Source of the DNA: Clostridia bacterium | GTDB lineage: Bacteria > Bacillota_A > Clostridia > TANB77 > CAG-508 | Length of the DNA: 64,000 nt | NCBI GenBank assembly: GCA_017475185.1 | Contig: JAFVGB010000012.1 | Coordinates: 62,001-126,000 of the forward strand | Direction: 5' to 3' | In this document: positions 25,742 through 34,148 of the stretch, one piece after another | Position numbering within the stretch: position 1 is the first letter of the stretch | Layout of the letters: each line of letters opens with the position of its first letter | Notes under the pieces: model-generated | Database searches by the model: none | Told to the model about the DNA's origin: nothing | The model's input: the letters and a program-made list of their open reading frames with translations, nothing else | Translations under genes and position numbers: made by a program

Positions 25742-28348
25742 CTATTTTACATTCAAACAATATTTCATAATCATTGAAGCCGCTTCTGCTCTTGTAGCAG
25801 TTCCTTTTGGATCAATTCTTGTTCCGTTTTCTTTTCCACTTATTATTTTATTTGCTATACACCATGAAACTGCATCTTTAAATACACTTGATGTTTTATT
25901 GAAATCAGTAAATTTGCTTGTATTAGCTCTTGATGAGACATTCTTTCCTTTATATTTTGCATAATTCATCAATATTGCTGCCAACTGTTCTCTTGTTATA
26001 TTATCTTTTGGTCCAAATTTACCTGTATTGTATCCATGTACTATTCCTTTTGAAGCTGCCCAATTTACCGCTGTAAAATACCAATCACCAGATTTCACAT
26101 CTGAAAATTTATTTAAAGAAGTCTTTGGTTCTCCTTCCATTCTCCATAATATCGTTACCAACATTCCTCTTGATAATTCTTTATATGGTCCAAAATGTGT
26201 TGAATCAAGTCCTGTCATAAGTCGTTTTTGATATACATATTTTACTGGATCATGAAACCAATTATTCATTCCGATGTCGACAAATGGCAAATCTGACTTT
26301 GTGATTTTTACCTTTTTTTCAACAGATTTATATTCGTAATTATTTCCAGAAATATAGCCTCTTACAATATATTCCCCAATTTCACTTGGAGCAATAGATG
26401 TATAATAACTTTCTCCAACTTTATTATAATAAAATCTTGGTTCATATGGTGTATTGTTCTTTGTAACTACAGGTTTTAATGCTGTTCCAACATATGTATT
26501 ACTACATGTAAAATCGAATTCTGTTACTGCATTTCTTATATTGTATGAAACACTAACTTCACCTTTATAATTTCCTTTACCTTTAACAGTTACATCATAT
26601 GTTCCAACATTTATTGAATTATTATCATATGTAACTGTAAAATCTGTTCCCTGTGTTAAATTCTTCCCAGCAAAATTTATTGTAACCTTTGGTTTAATTA
26701 ATTTTCCTGTATACCTAATGGTCTCTCCATTTTGTATAGTAATCATATCTTTAATTATTTCATTTGCTGTTCCAGCAACAAAAGTAATACTGTTATCTTT
26801 AGCATATGTTTGAGCATATGATCCTGATGTTCCATATATTTTTAAATTGCTTGATGTACTTGCTAATGCATCTTTTCCAATAGATGTAACAGATTTTGGA
26901 ATTTGTATTGTTTGCAATTTACTACAACGAATAAATAAACCTTCTGGTAATGTAGTTATTCCATTTTCTATAATTACTGATGTTAGTGAATAGGCTAAAC
27001 CAAATGCGTTTTTACCTATACTTTTTACAGTGCTTGGAATTGTAATTCCTGTTATTTTAGAATAATAAAATGCTTCTTTTCCAATTGTTTCTACCCCATT
27101 TGGTAGTACTACATTTTTTATTGTATCATTCCAATAAAATGCATTATTACCAATTGTTTTTACTGTACTTGGAACAGTAAAGCTTTCTGAATTGTATGTA
27201 TCTAAAACCTCAATTAATTGAGTCTTATCTTTATTATAAAGCACATTATTTTCTATAATAAAATTTTTGTTTTTACTTAAATCTATTGTTGCATTACCAC
27301 AACTTGGGAAAGGTGCTCCATCTATTGTAGTTACACTACTTGGAATATTTACAGAAATACCTCCACATCCTCCAAATGCACTATTTTTAATTGTTGTAAT
27401 TGTGTTTGGTAAAGTTACTTTTTTAGGTCTTGTTACAGCGTACGTAAATGCTGAATCACCTATTGTTGTAACTGTATGTCCATTAATTGTTGATGGAACA
27501 ACTACATTCTCATCAAATCCATCATATTGAGTTATTGTTACATTATTATCTGAACCAATATAATATGTATATGGAGGATCTTTCTTTCTTACATAATAAT
27601 ATCTTGGTTTATCTTCATAGTATCCAGCTTCACATTCATATACAACTCCATCAATTAATGCAACAGCATTCTCGTGACCACTTCCTGCACCAGAATCTCT
27701 TGAAGCTGGTCGAGCTTTTGCTTTTATACCAACTAAATCACATAATTTAATTATTGTACTTGTACTTGCCCAACAATCTCCTTCTTCTGCAAGTATCATA
27801 GATACCCAGCTTGAATATTTATAACTATAACCGTAATCATGAGCAACGTGTGCAGTTATTTTATCTAATTTTTCATAATTAGTCATACTAGATGTAATAT
27901 TCTCTTTTACCCATTTTTCAGCTTGTTTTTGTGCATAATACTCAGGATAACTTTTTACATTAACTGTTAATTGTAATGTCTGATTAGAAAGTATAACATT
28001 AATTTTAGATGTTCCTGTAATATATCTATTACTGCTTGTTCCTGTCGAAATATTATAAACATTTGAAGTTGCAGGTTCTATTAGTCCGGTATTACTAACT
28101 TTAATATAAGATGTTCCTTCGGTAACTGTATATTTTGGTGTTTCATTAGTTCCGTTTACTTTTATTTGATATGTTTTTAATAAATTGCTAGGAATATCAA
28201 TATTATATGCCTCTTTTTGGTCACTATCTATAACATATAAATCTACGCTTGTTTTTTCTAAGCTTGCTGCTTGTACTTTGTTTCCTAATAAAACTATCAT
28301 TAGTATAAATAAAAATGGTATTGCTATTTTTACAATTTTCTTTTTCAT
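25742..28348 (-). CDS. Transglutaminase-like / leucine-rich-repeat / SLH surface protein
   Basis: An 868-residue exported protein. Signal peptide residues 1-27 end in KVQA. A beta-rich region leads to a transglutaminase-like domain (about 135-245) with Cys192 in GDCWAS and His225 in GHENAVAL, followed by YECEAG. BspA-type leucine-rich repeats (about 270-530, with IPSSV and LPNTI turns) come next, then one bacterial-surface beta module containing QGTDFTVTYDNN, and three SLH repeats (about 690-868; RGMLVTILWRMEG, ITREQLAAILMNY, ATRAEAASMIMKY). The SLH part would dock it on the cell wall, and the core could cross-link or cleave peptides. It is the last gene of the SLH array and is preceded by 21 bases only. 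Confidence 0.88.
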   Translation of the reverse strand: MKKKIVKIAIPFLFILMIVLLGNKVQAASLEKTSVDLYVIDSDQKEAYNIDIPSNLLKTYQIKVNGTNETPKYTVTEGTSYIKVSNTGLIEPATSNVYNISTGTSSNRYITGTSKINVILSNQTLQLTVNVKSYPEYYAQKQAEKWVKENITSSMTNYEKLDKITAHVAHDYGYSYKYSSWVSMILAEEGDCWASTSTIIKLCDLVGIKAKARPASRDSGAGSGHENAVALIDGVVYECEAGYYEDKPRYYYVRKKDPPYTYYIGSDNNVTITQYDGFDENVVVPSTINGHTVTTIGDSAFTYAVTRPKKVTLPNTITTIKNSAFGGCGGISVNIPSSVTTIDGAPFPSCGNATIDLSKNKNFIIENNVLYNKDKTQLIEVLDTYNSESFTVPSTVKTIGNNAFYWNDTIKNVVLPNGVETIGKEAFYYSKITGITIPSTVKSIGKNAFGLAYSLTSVIIENGITTLPEGLFIRCSKLQTIQIPKSVTSIGKDALASTSSNLKIYGTSGSYAQTYAKDNSITFVAGTANEIIKDMITIQNGETIRYTGKLIKPKVTINFAGKNLTQGTDFTVTYDNNSINVGTYDVTVKGKGNYKGEVSVSYNIRNAVTEFDFTCSNTYVGTALKPVVTKNNTPYEPRFYYNKVGESYYTSIAPSEIGEYIVRGYISGNNYEYKSVEKKVKITKSDLPFVDIGMNNWFHDPVKYVYQKRLMTGLDSTHFGPYKELSRGMLVTILWRMEGEPKTSLNKFSDVKSGDWYFTAVNWAASKGIVHGYNTGKFGPKDNITREQLAAILMNYAKYKGKNVSSRANTSKFTDFNKTSSVFKDAVSWCIANKIISGKENGTRIDPKGTATRAEAASMIMKYCLNVK

Positions 28349-28369
28349 ATAAAAACCACATCCTTTTTA

Positions 28370-29692
28370 TTATTTTACATTTAAACAATATGACATAAGC
28401 ATTGATGCTGCTTCAGCTCTTGAAGCTGTTCCCTTTGAATCAACTTTCGTTCCATTTTCTTTACCGCTTATTATTTTATTTGCTACACACCATGAAACTG
28501 CATCTTTAAATGCACTTGATGTTTTATTGAAATCATTAAATTGGTTTACATTTGCTCTTGCTGATACATTCTTTCCTTTATATTTTGCATAATTCATTAA
28601 TATTGCCGCCAATTGTTCCCTTGTTATATTATCTTTTGGCCCAAAGTTTCCAGTTTGATATCCATGTATTATTCTTTTTGACGCAGCCCAATTTACTGCT
28701 TGATAATACCAATTTTCTGCATTTACATCTGGAAATTTATTTAAATTTGTTTTTGGTGAACCTTCCATTCTCCATAATATTGTTACTAGCATTGCTCTTG
28801 ATAATTTATCTTTTGGTGCAAATTTTGTTTCATTATAACCTTTTATCATATTATTGTCATAAACGTATTTTACACATTTTGCATACCAATCATCAACATA
28901 AACATCATCAAATGGTTCTAATTTTTCTCTTATCTTTTTTAATGGAATTTTATAATAGTCAACAATTGCTTTTCCATCAGCTTCTGCTAATTTTTTAAGC
29001 TTAGAATCAGAATTAATATATTTATAATCACTGCCAATCAAAAAACAGTGTTCAATTAAAATTGTTGGCACTCCTTCTCCATTTTGTACATTTGCTGGTT
29101 TCGCACCTGCTGGTGTTATTTTTCCCCAATCAATTTTACAACCTCTCATACTATATCTTATTACTCCATAATAATCTGAGATGGTTCCATCTGAATACAC
29201 ATCTGTACTATCACCTGTACTAAGTCTTGTTTTTACTCCTCTATTACTAATTCCTAAAGCAGTTATATTACTAATAATTTTATTAGCTAATTCAGTACTA
29301 TTTTTATTATATTTAGGAAGTGATTTATCATTAGTTACAAAAACTTCCACTCCATTTAAATTTGAAGTAGGTGCACTATTAAAATGCAAACTAACTCCTA
29401 AATCAGCTTTTTTATTACGTATAAACATTCCTCGTGCAAATACATCCATTGTATCATTTGCACTTGTATGTGTTAAATATACATCTACATCATATGGTTC
29501 TAAATATTCTTTTAGATAATTGGCTACTTTCATTGTCAAATCTTTTTCACGTTCTCCGTTTGTGGCTGTGGCACCTCCATCTGTTCCACCATGACCTGGA
29601 TCTAAAACTATTGTTAATGCAAATGATTTAGTTCCTGCTATTATTAGCATTGTTAAAATTATTGTTATACCTATAAAAATTTTTTTCTTCAT
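28370..29692 (-). CDS. N-acetylmuramoyl-L-alanine amidase with SLH repeats
   Basis: A 440-residue exported enzyme. Signal peptide 1-25; amidase_3 domain about 27-240 with the zinc ligands expected in DPGHGG (31-36, His34), the Glu of NGEREKDL (45-52), SLHFNS and the catalytic Glu of ILIEHCFL. Three SLH repeats occupy about 265-440. It cleaves the bond between muramic acid and the stem peptide, so it would remodel the wall on which it is held. An SLH-anchored amidase is a known arrangement in Firmicutes. It lies 21 bases upstream of the transglutaminase-like gene and probably shares its transcript. Confidence 0.93.
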   Translation of the reverse strand: MKKKIFIGITIILTMLIIAGTKSFALTIVLDPGHGGTDGGATATNGEREKDLTMKVANYLKEYLEPYDVDVYLTHTSANDTMDVFARGMFIRNKKADLGVSLHFNSAPTSNLNGVEVFVTNDKSLPKYNKNSTELANKIISNITALGISNRGVKTRLSTGDSTDVYSDGTISDYYGVIRYSMRGCKIDWGKITPAGAKPANVQNGEGVPTILIEHCFLIGSDYKYINSDSKLKKLAEADGKAIVDYYKIPLKKIREKLEPFDDVYVDDWYAKCVKYVYDNNMIKGYNETKFAPKDKLSRAMLVTILWRMEGSPKTNLNKFPDVNAENWYYQAVNWAASKRIIHGYQTGNFGPKDNITREQLAAILMNYAKYKGKNVSARANVNQFNDFNKTSSAFKDAVSWCVANKIISGKENGTKVDSKGTASRAEAASMLMSYCLNVK

Positions 29693-29739
29693 TTTTCTTC
29701 CTTTTTTCTATAATTATTTACTAAAATTATATAACAAAA

Positions 29740-29773
29740 AATAAATCAATGCAATAATTTGCATTGATTTATT
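29740..29773 (-). terminator. Terminator after the LRR-SLH gene at 29778
   Basis: A perfect 15-bp stem (29740-29754 with 29759-29773, loop TAAT) followed by TTTTTGTTAT on the minus strand. The stem core TCAATGCAA recurs in the terminator at 31414-31441. Confidence 0.85.
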
Positions 29774-29777
29774 AAGG

Positions 29778-31361
29778 TTAATTTACATTTAACCATGATA
29801 TAAGCATTGCTGCTGCTTCTGCTCTTGTGGCTGTTCCTTTTGGATCTATTTTTGTTCCATTTTCTTTTCCACTTATTATTTTATTTGCTACACACCATGA
29901 TACTGCATCTTTAAAAACACTTGATGTTTTATTAAAATCACTGAACTTGCTTAAATTATTTGCTCTTGCACTTACATCTTTTCCTCTAAATTTTGCATAA
30001 TTCATCAATATTGCCGCTAATTGTTCTCTTGTTATATTATCTTTTGGTCCAAACTTTCCTGTTTGATATCCATGTACTATTCCTTTTGATGCTGCCCAGT
30101 TTACTGCTTGATAATACCAATCACTTGATTTTACATCTGGAAATTTATTTGAATTTGTTTTAGGTTCTCCTTCCATTCTCCATAATATTGTTACTAGCAT
30201 TCCTCTTGTCAATTTATCTTTAGGTGCATAATGAGTCTTGTCAATACCTTTTATAAAACCATAATGATATGAAAGCATCACAGAATCATAGAACCAATCT
30301 TCTTCAAATACATCCAAAAAGACTATTGGAACAAAATTTATTTTCTTAGCTTCGGCATATTTTTCAGCTGAAGATCCTTCAATTCCATATATTGTTATAT
30401 TTTCTGCTGCTGCGTGTCTTAATTGTTCTCCTGAAGTTAATGTAGTTGGTTCACCGTCAAACATTATCCAATCTGTATCAAGAACATTAATTGAAGGTGA
30501 TAAATATATTTTTTCTAGACTTTTGCAATACCAAAATGCATAATCTCCAATACTTTCAACTTTACCCAACTTAACAACAGTTAAGCTAGAACAATCATTA
30601 AACGCATATCTAGAAATAATTTTAACATTGCTTAAATCTATTATTTTTAATGATTTATTATGAAGAAAAGCCGATTCACCAATTTTTTCAACACTTTTAG
30701 GAATATTGATTTTTTCTAATTCAGAACAATAACTAAAGACTTCCGGTCCTATTTCTTTTATAGTGCTTGAAACTAACTGTACATCTTTTAACGAACTACA
30801 CCATAAAAATGCCCCATCTCCAATACTTTCAACTTTACTCAACTTAACATCAGTTAATCCCGAGCACCCATAAAACGCATGTGTAGAAATAATTTTAACA
30901 TTACTTAAGTCTATCGTCTTTAATGCTCTATTATCATAAAAAGCTCCTTCACCAATTTTTTCAACACTTTTAGGAATATTAATTTCTTTTAACTCAACAC
31001 AATCACTAAAGCCATAATTTCCAATTTCTTTTATGGTATTTGGCAAGATTACTTTTTTTATATTTTTTGCATACTCGTATCCGTGATAAGCTGAAAAACC
31101 CTCTCCTATTTGGGTTACTTTTCTACCATTAACAGTTGCTGGAACATTTAAAGTATCTGTACTTTTTATCTTATTACACCAAGTTACAGCTGCTGTTCCA
31201 TCATTTAAAATTTTATATTCCATTTCAGAATTTTCATCATAACCATAACCGTCCTTTTCATATGATTTCGCATAACAATCATTGCATATACATAATAACA
31301 TTATTACAAAAGATATAATGCTTACAATTAAAACTTTCTTTCTTATATTCATATTTTTCAT
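29778..31361 (-). CDS. BspA-type leucine-rich-repeat SLH surface protein
   Basis: A 527-residue exported protein: N-terminal hydrophobic signal (about 8-32, SIISFVIMLLCICNDCYA), then tandem LRR_5 repeats (about 50-320) with regularly spaced LPNTIKEIGNYGFSDC and IPKSVEKIGEGAF-type turns, and three SLH repeats (about 350-527). LRR_5 proteins usually bind host or environmental macromolecules. The SLH part fixes it to the wall. Two blocks of the LRR (starting INIPKSVEKIGE and NVKIIS) are near-perfect internal repeats, showing recent expansion. It ends in a strong terminator and lacks a clear promoter in the 106 bases before it. Confidence 0.88.
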   Translation of the reverse strand: MKNMNIRKKVLIVSIISFVIMLLCICNDCYAKSYEKDGYGYDENSEMEYKILNDGTAAVTWCNKIKSTDTLNVPATVNGRKVTQIGEGFSAYHGYEYAKNIKKVILPNTIKEIGNYGFSDCVELKEINIPKSVEKIGEGAFYDNRALKTIDLSNVKIISTHAFYGCSGLTDVKLSKVESIGDGAFLWCSSLKDVQLVSSTIKEIGPEVFSYCSELEKINIPKSVEKIGESAFLHNKSLKIIDLSNVKIISRYAFNDCSSLTVVKLGKVESIGDYAFWYCKSLEKIYLSPSINVLDTDWIMFDGEPTTLTSGEQLRHAAAENITIYGIEGSSAEKYAEAKKINFVPIVFLDVFEEDWFYDSVMLSYHYGFIKGIDKTHYAPKDKLTRGMLVTILWRMEGEPKTNSNKFPDVKSSDWYYQAVNWAASKGIVHGYQTGKFGPKDNITREQLAAILMNYAKFRGKDVSARANNLSKFSDFNKTSSVFKDAVSWCVANKIISGKENGTKIDPKGTATRAEAAAMLISWLNVN

Positions 31362-31413
31362 TTCCTTTCTATCTTCTTCTATTATATCTATTAATAATTA
31401 TATAATAAAAAGA

Positions 31414-31441
31414 AAATCAATGCAATATTTTGCATTGATTT
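31414..31441 (-). terminator. Terminator after the LRR-SLH gene at 31468
   Basis: A 12-bp perfect stem (31414-31425 with 31430-31441, loop TATT), T-rich on the minus-strand 3' side. Its stem core is shared with the terminator at 29740, as expected if gene and terminator were duplicated together. Confidence 0.8.
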
Positions 31442-31467
31442 ATTGTGTTTTTATGTAAATATTTCAA

Positions 31468-32622
31468 CTATATATCATATCCATAGAAGCTATTAAATGC
31501 TTTAATATAGTTTTGAATCATAGCAGCAACTTCTGCTCTTGTTGCATTTCCTTTTGGATCAATTTTTGTTCCATTTTCTTTTCCGCTTATTATTTTATTT
31601 GCAACACACCATGATACTGCATCTTTAAAATATTTTCCTGTGCTATCAAAATCGCTAAATTTGTCTGTATTTCCTCTTGCGTCTAAATCTATTCCTTTAT
31701 ATCTTGCATAATTCATCAAAATTGCAGCTAATTGTTCTCTTGTTATATCATCTTTTGGTCCAAATTTTCCTGTTTGATATCCATTTACTATTCCATTTGA
31801 TTCTGCCCAATTTACAGCTTGGAAATACCAGTCACCTGATTTAACATCTGGAAATCTATCTGAGCTTGTTTGTGGTTCTCCTTCCATTCTCCATATTATT
31901 GTTACTAACATTGCTCTTGATAACTTTTGATATGGACCAAAATGTGTACTATCAAGACCTTTTATTAGTCCGTTATCAAATGTAAATTTTACAGCTTTGT
32001 AATACCAACTTGTATAATTTACATCATTAAAATTAATAATTGGTTTAAAAGATATATTATATTTTTTTGCATATTTTTCTGCCCAACTGCCCTTATGTCC
32101 ACGTATTTTTTTTAGATGATCCAATCCTAAAATTTCTGGAGTATACCTATTTCCTGCATCATAATCAGAAAAAATAGATATATTTTGACAAATACATAAT
32201 TCCTCTAGTCTATCACATAGTGTAAAAGCATATCCAGCTATATAACAATCCATCGTATTCGTAGGTTCATCATTTCTGTTTCCAAAACTAACAGATATCA
32301 AATTTTGACAATTTGCAAATGCCCACTTTTGTATAGATTTAACACTCGAAGGAATATGAACACTATATATAGAATCAATATTATAAAAAGCATGTGTTTT
32401 TATTGAAGTTACAGGCATTCCTTGTATTGTATCAGGAATTTCAACGGTTGCAACATCATTTTCATTAATAAATCCAGTTATAGTAACATTTCCTCCATTA
32501 ACTTCATATTGAAAAATACCACTTGAAGTTCTAGTTGAATCTACTGAATTTGCATAACAACTGTTTGCTCCTATACATAATAAAACTAATAGAATTAAAC
32601 TTGAAATAATTTTTTTCTTCAT
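31468..32622 (-). CDS. Short leucine-rich-repeat SLH surface protein
   Basis: A 384-residue exported protein: signal peptide about 1-24 (ISSLILLVLLCIGANSCYA), a short LRR_5 region (about 30-190) with IPDTIQGMPVTSIKTHAF and VHIPSSVKSIQKWAFANC, and three SLH repeats (about 200-365). An unusual tail of about a dozen residues (KAFNSFYGYDI) replaces the common CLNVK ending. It has its own strong promoter with a long inverted repeat over the -35 box (32755-32812) and a leader of about 125 bases, so it may be regulated separately from the other SLH genes. Confidence 0.87.
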   Translation of the reverse strand: MKKKIISSLILLVLLCIGANSCYANSVDSTRTSSGIFQYEVNGGNVTITGFINENDVATVEIPDTIQGMPVTSIKTHAFYNIDSIYSVHIPSSVKSIQKWAFANCQNLISVSFGNRNDEPTNTMDCYIAGYAFTLCDRLEELCICQNISIFSDYDAGNRYTPEILGLDHLKKIRGHKGSWAEKYAKKYNISFKPIINFNDVNYTSWYYKAVKFTFDNGLIKGLDSTHFGPYQKLSRAMLVTIIWRMEGEPQTSSDRFPDVKSGDWYFQAVNWAESNGIVNGYQTGKFGPKDDITREQLAAILMNYARYKGIDLDARGNTDKFSDFDSTGKYFKDAVSWCVANKIISGKENGTKIDPKGNATRAEVAAMIQNYIKAFNSFYGYDI

Positions 32623-32754
32623 TTTTAATCACCTTTCTCTTTATAAAATTTTGTATCATATTGCAATACATATATTAGACTGTACATTTTTCATTTTGGT
32701 TCACACAATTCCACCTCTTTTCTCTTTTGTACTTATTTATGGCTATTCATATAA

Positions 32755-32783
32755 ATTTTATAGCAAAGAAAAAGTGTTGTCAA
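32755..32783 (-). promoter_or_regulatory. Strong sigma-A promoter of the SLH gene at 31468
   Basis: A consensus TTGACA (32778-32783), exactly 17 bases, then TAAAAT (32755-32760) on the minus strand. The -35 box lies in one arm of the inverted repeat 32769-32812. Confidence 0.7.
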
Positions 32784-32812
32784 TATTTATGTTATTTTTG
32801 ACAACACTTTTT
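32769..32812. promoter_or_regulatory. 15-bp perfect inverted repeat overlapping a -35 box (putative operator)
   Basis: AAAAAGTGTTGTCAA (32769-32783) is repeated in inverse at 32798-32812 with a 14-base loop. The left arm covers the -35 box and part of the spacer of the promoter of 31468. It could be a repressor or activator site. A terminator reading is also possible because both ends are T-rich, but a separate terminator already stands at 32900-32928. Confidence 0.55.
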
Positions 32813-32899
32813 CAAATTTTTATTTCTTATATTATTTTCAAATCTACTTTAATACTATTCAGCTTCAATAGGAATCCAAATGTTTTTTGAAATTATTAA

Positions 32900-32928
32900 A
32901 AATAGGGTACATATTAAGTACCCTATTT
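32900..32928 (-). terminator. Terminator after the SLH gene at 32938
   Basis: An 11-bp perfect stem AAATAGGGTAC (32900-32910) with 32918-32928 and a 7-base loop, followed by a T-rich stretch on the minus strand, starting 9 bases after the stop codon. Confidence 0.85.
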
Positions 32929-32937
32929 CTTATTATT

Positions 32938-34047
32938 TTATCTACCAACTTTATTGCAATATTTTTGTATCATAGAAGCCGCTTCTGCTCTTGTTGCTGT
33001 TCCTTTTGGATTTAATGTTTTTGTTTTGGTATTTCCTGTTATTACTCCTTTGCTTACTGCCCATTCCATTGATGCTTTTGCATAATTGCTTATTTGATTA
33101 TAGTCACTATATTTTGTTAAATCAGTTGTTGCATTTATATTTTTGCCTTTATATTTTGCATAATTTCTTAAAATTCCTGCTAAATCTTGTCTTTTTATAT
33201 CATCTTTTGGTCCAAATTTTGTTGTTCCTGTATATCCACTTACTATTTTATTATCTGCTGCCCATTTTATTGCTTGAGCATACCATGACTTTGAATTAAC
33301 ATCTGTAAATATTGACTTTCCGTCATTTGCTGGACTTCCTTCCATTCTCCAAAGTATTGTTACTATCATTCCTCTTGTTAGTTTTTCATATGGTCCAAAC
33401 GTATAATTATTTAATCCAGAAATTATACTATTGTCATACATGTCTTTTACTGCACTAAAATACCACGAGCTTTTTGATACATCTGTGAATGGTATTCCTT
33501 TAGCAATTAAAACTGTATCTTTTATTTTTATTGAATTGATAATTTTCTCTGCCTGTTCTTTTGAAAGACAACCTGATGATGTTTCCACTGATAGATAAAA
33601 CATATAATTATCACTTGCCATTTCCAATAAGTATACATTTTTAACATAGTTTAAATCTTTAATTCTATAGCTACAATTTATCTTATAACCAACAACGCCA
33701 TTTATCTCACATAAATCACCTGATATTTTTAATAATTCACAATTTTCATTATTGTAGGAACTTTTTAAGTCCTGTATTCTATTATCTACATCTTTTTTTT
33801 GGTATATATATCCTGGATATTCATATATATGTACACCTATATCGTTATATTCTATAGTATCTGGCTTATAATATCTATAATATAAACTATGCATATTGTT
33901 ATCATCTTGACCATATACAATTTCCCCACCATCTGGTACATAATAGCTGGCATTTTTCCAACTTACATTTTTTGCAAAGCAATTTTTCTGTCCTATTATT
34001 AATAATATAAATACAAAGCATATAGTAAAAAAAATTTTCTTTTTCAT
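32938..34047 (-). CDS. SLH surface protein with unrecognised N-terminal domain (type X-SLH)
   Basis: A 369-residue exported protein: signal peptide about 1-25, a domain of about 150 residues (30-180) that I do not recognise, and three SLH repeats of a divergent subtype (about 195-367; RGMIVTILWRMEGSP, IKRQDLAGILRNYAKY, ATRAEAASMIQKY). The first domain has a conserved VNG-V-GYKI-like element, a strand Y-M-F-YLSVET, and a closing helix EKIINSIKIKDT. The same layout occurs at 34149 and 44301. The fold could be PsbP-like (a small antiparallel sheet with a terminal helix), which is a guess from the strand pattern. Confidence 0.85.
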   Translation of the reverse strand: MKKKIFFTICFVFILLIIGQKNCFAKNVSWKNASYYVPDGGEIVYGQDDNNMHSLYYRYYKPDTIEYNDIGVHIYEYPGYIYQKKDVDNRIQDLKSSYNNENCELLKISGDLCEINGVVGYKINCSYRIKDLNYVKNVYLLEMASDNYMFYLSVETSSGCLSKEQAEKIINSIKIKDTVLIAKGIPFTDVSKSSWYFSAVKDMYDNSIISGLNNYTFGPYEKLTRGMIVTILWRMEGSPANDGKSIFTDVNSKSWYAQAIKWAADNKIVSGYTGTTKFGPKDDIKRQDLAGILRNYAKYKGKNINATTDLTKYSDYNQISNYAKASMEWAVSKGVITGNTKTKTLNPKGTATRAEAASMIQKYCNKVGR

Positions 34048-34113
34048 CTTTTCCTCCTTTTTGTTTTTATAAATTTATTTTATTATAGTTGTTATTATTT
34101 TACAATATAAAAA

Positions 34114-34143
34114 AAAAGATATCTATATTTCAAGATATCTTTT
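34114..34143 (-). terminator. Terminator after the SLH gene at 34149
   Basis: An 11-bp stem AAAAGATATCT (34114-34124) with 34133-34143, preceded on the left by an A-run that is a T-run on the minus strand. The AGATATCT core is shared with the terminator at 35345. Confidence 0.8.
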
Positions 34144-34148
34144 CTATT

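Larger units (their letters stand above)
32623..32937. other. Intergenic control region between two SLH genes
   Basis: This 315-base stretch has no gene of convincing length. It holds the terminator of the gene at 32938 (32900-32928), a 15-bp inverted repeat and promoter for the gene at 31468, and a leader of about 125 bases. The leader contains two tiny overlapping frames: a TTG start at 32708 with GAGGTGG upstream, ending in TGA that overlaps an ATG at 32694, whose frame ends at 32656. Their use is uncertain. Confidence 0.6.

Noticed and set aside
28552..28998. A 148-codon plus-strand open frame rich in Leu and His
   Set aside because: It is the antisense shadow of the amidase-SLH gene, has no ribosome binding site and has the Leu/His/Tyr bias produced by reading AT-rich coding DNA backwards.
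29778..31361. Regularly spaced repeats in the LRR gene, considered as a CRISPR-like array
   Set aside because: The repeats are in frame, encode leucine-rich repeats with protein-level variation and lack constant spacers.
32651..32890. A 79-codon plus-strand frame in the intergenic region
   Set aside because: It would start at TTG without a ribosome binding site and crosses the promoter and the inverted repeat; composition is that of non-coding DNA.
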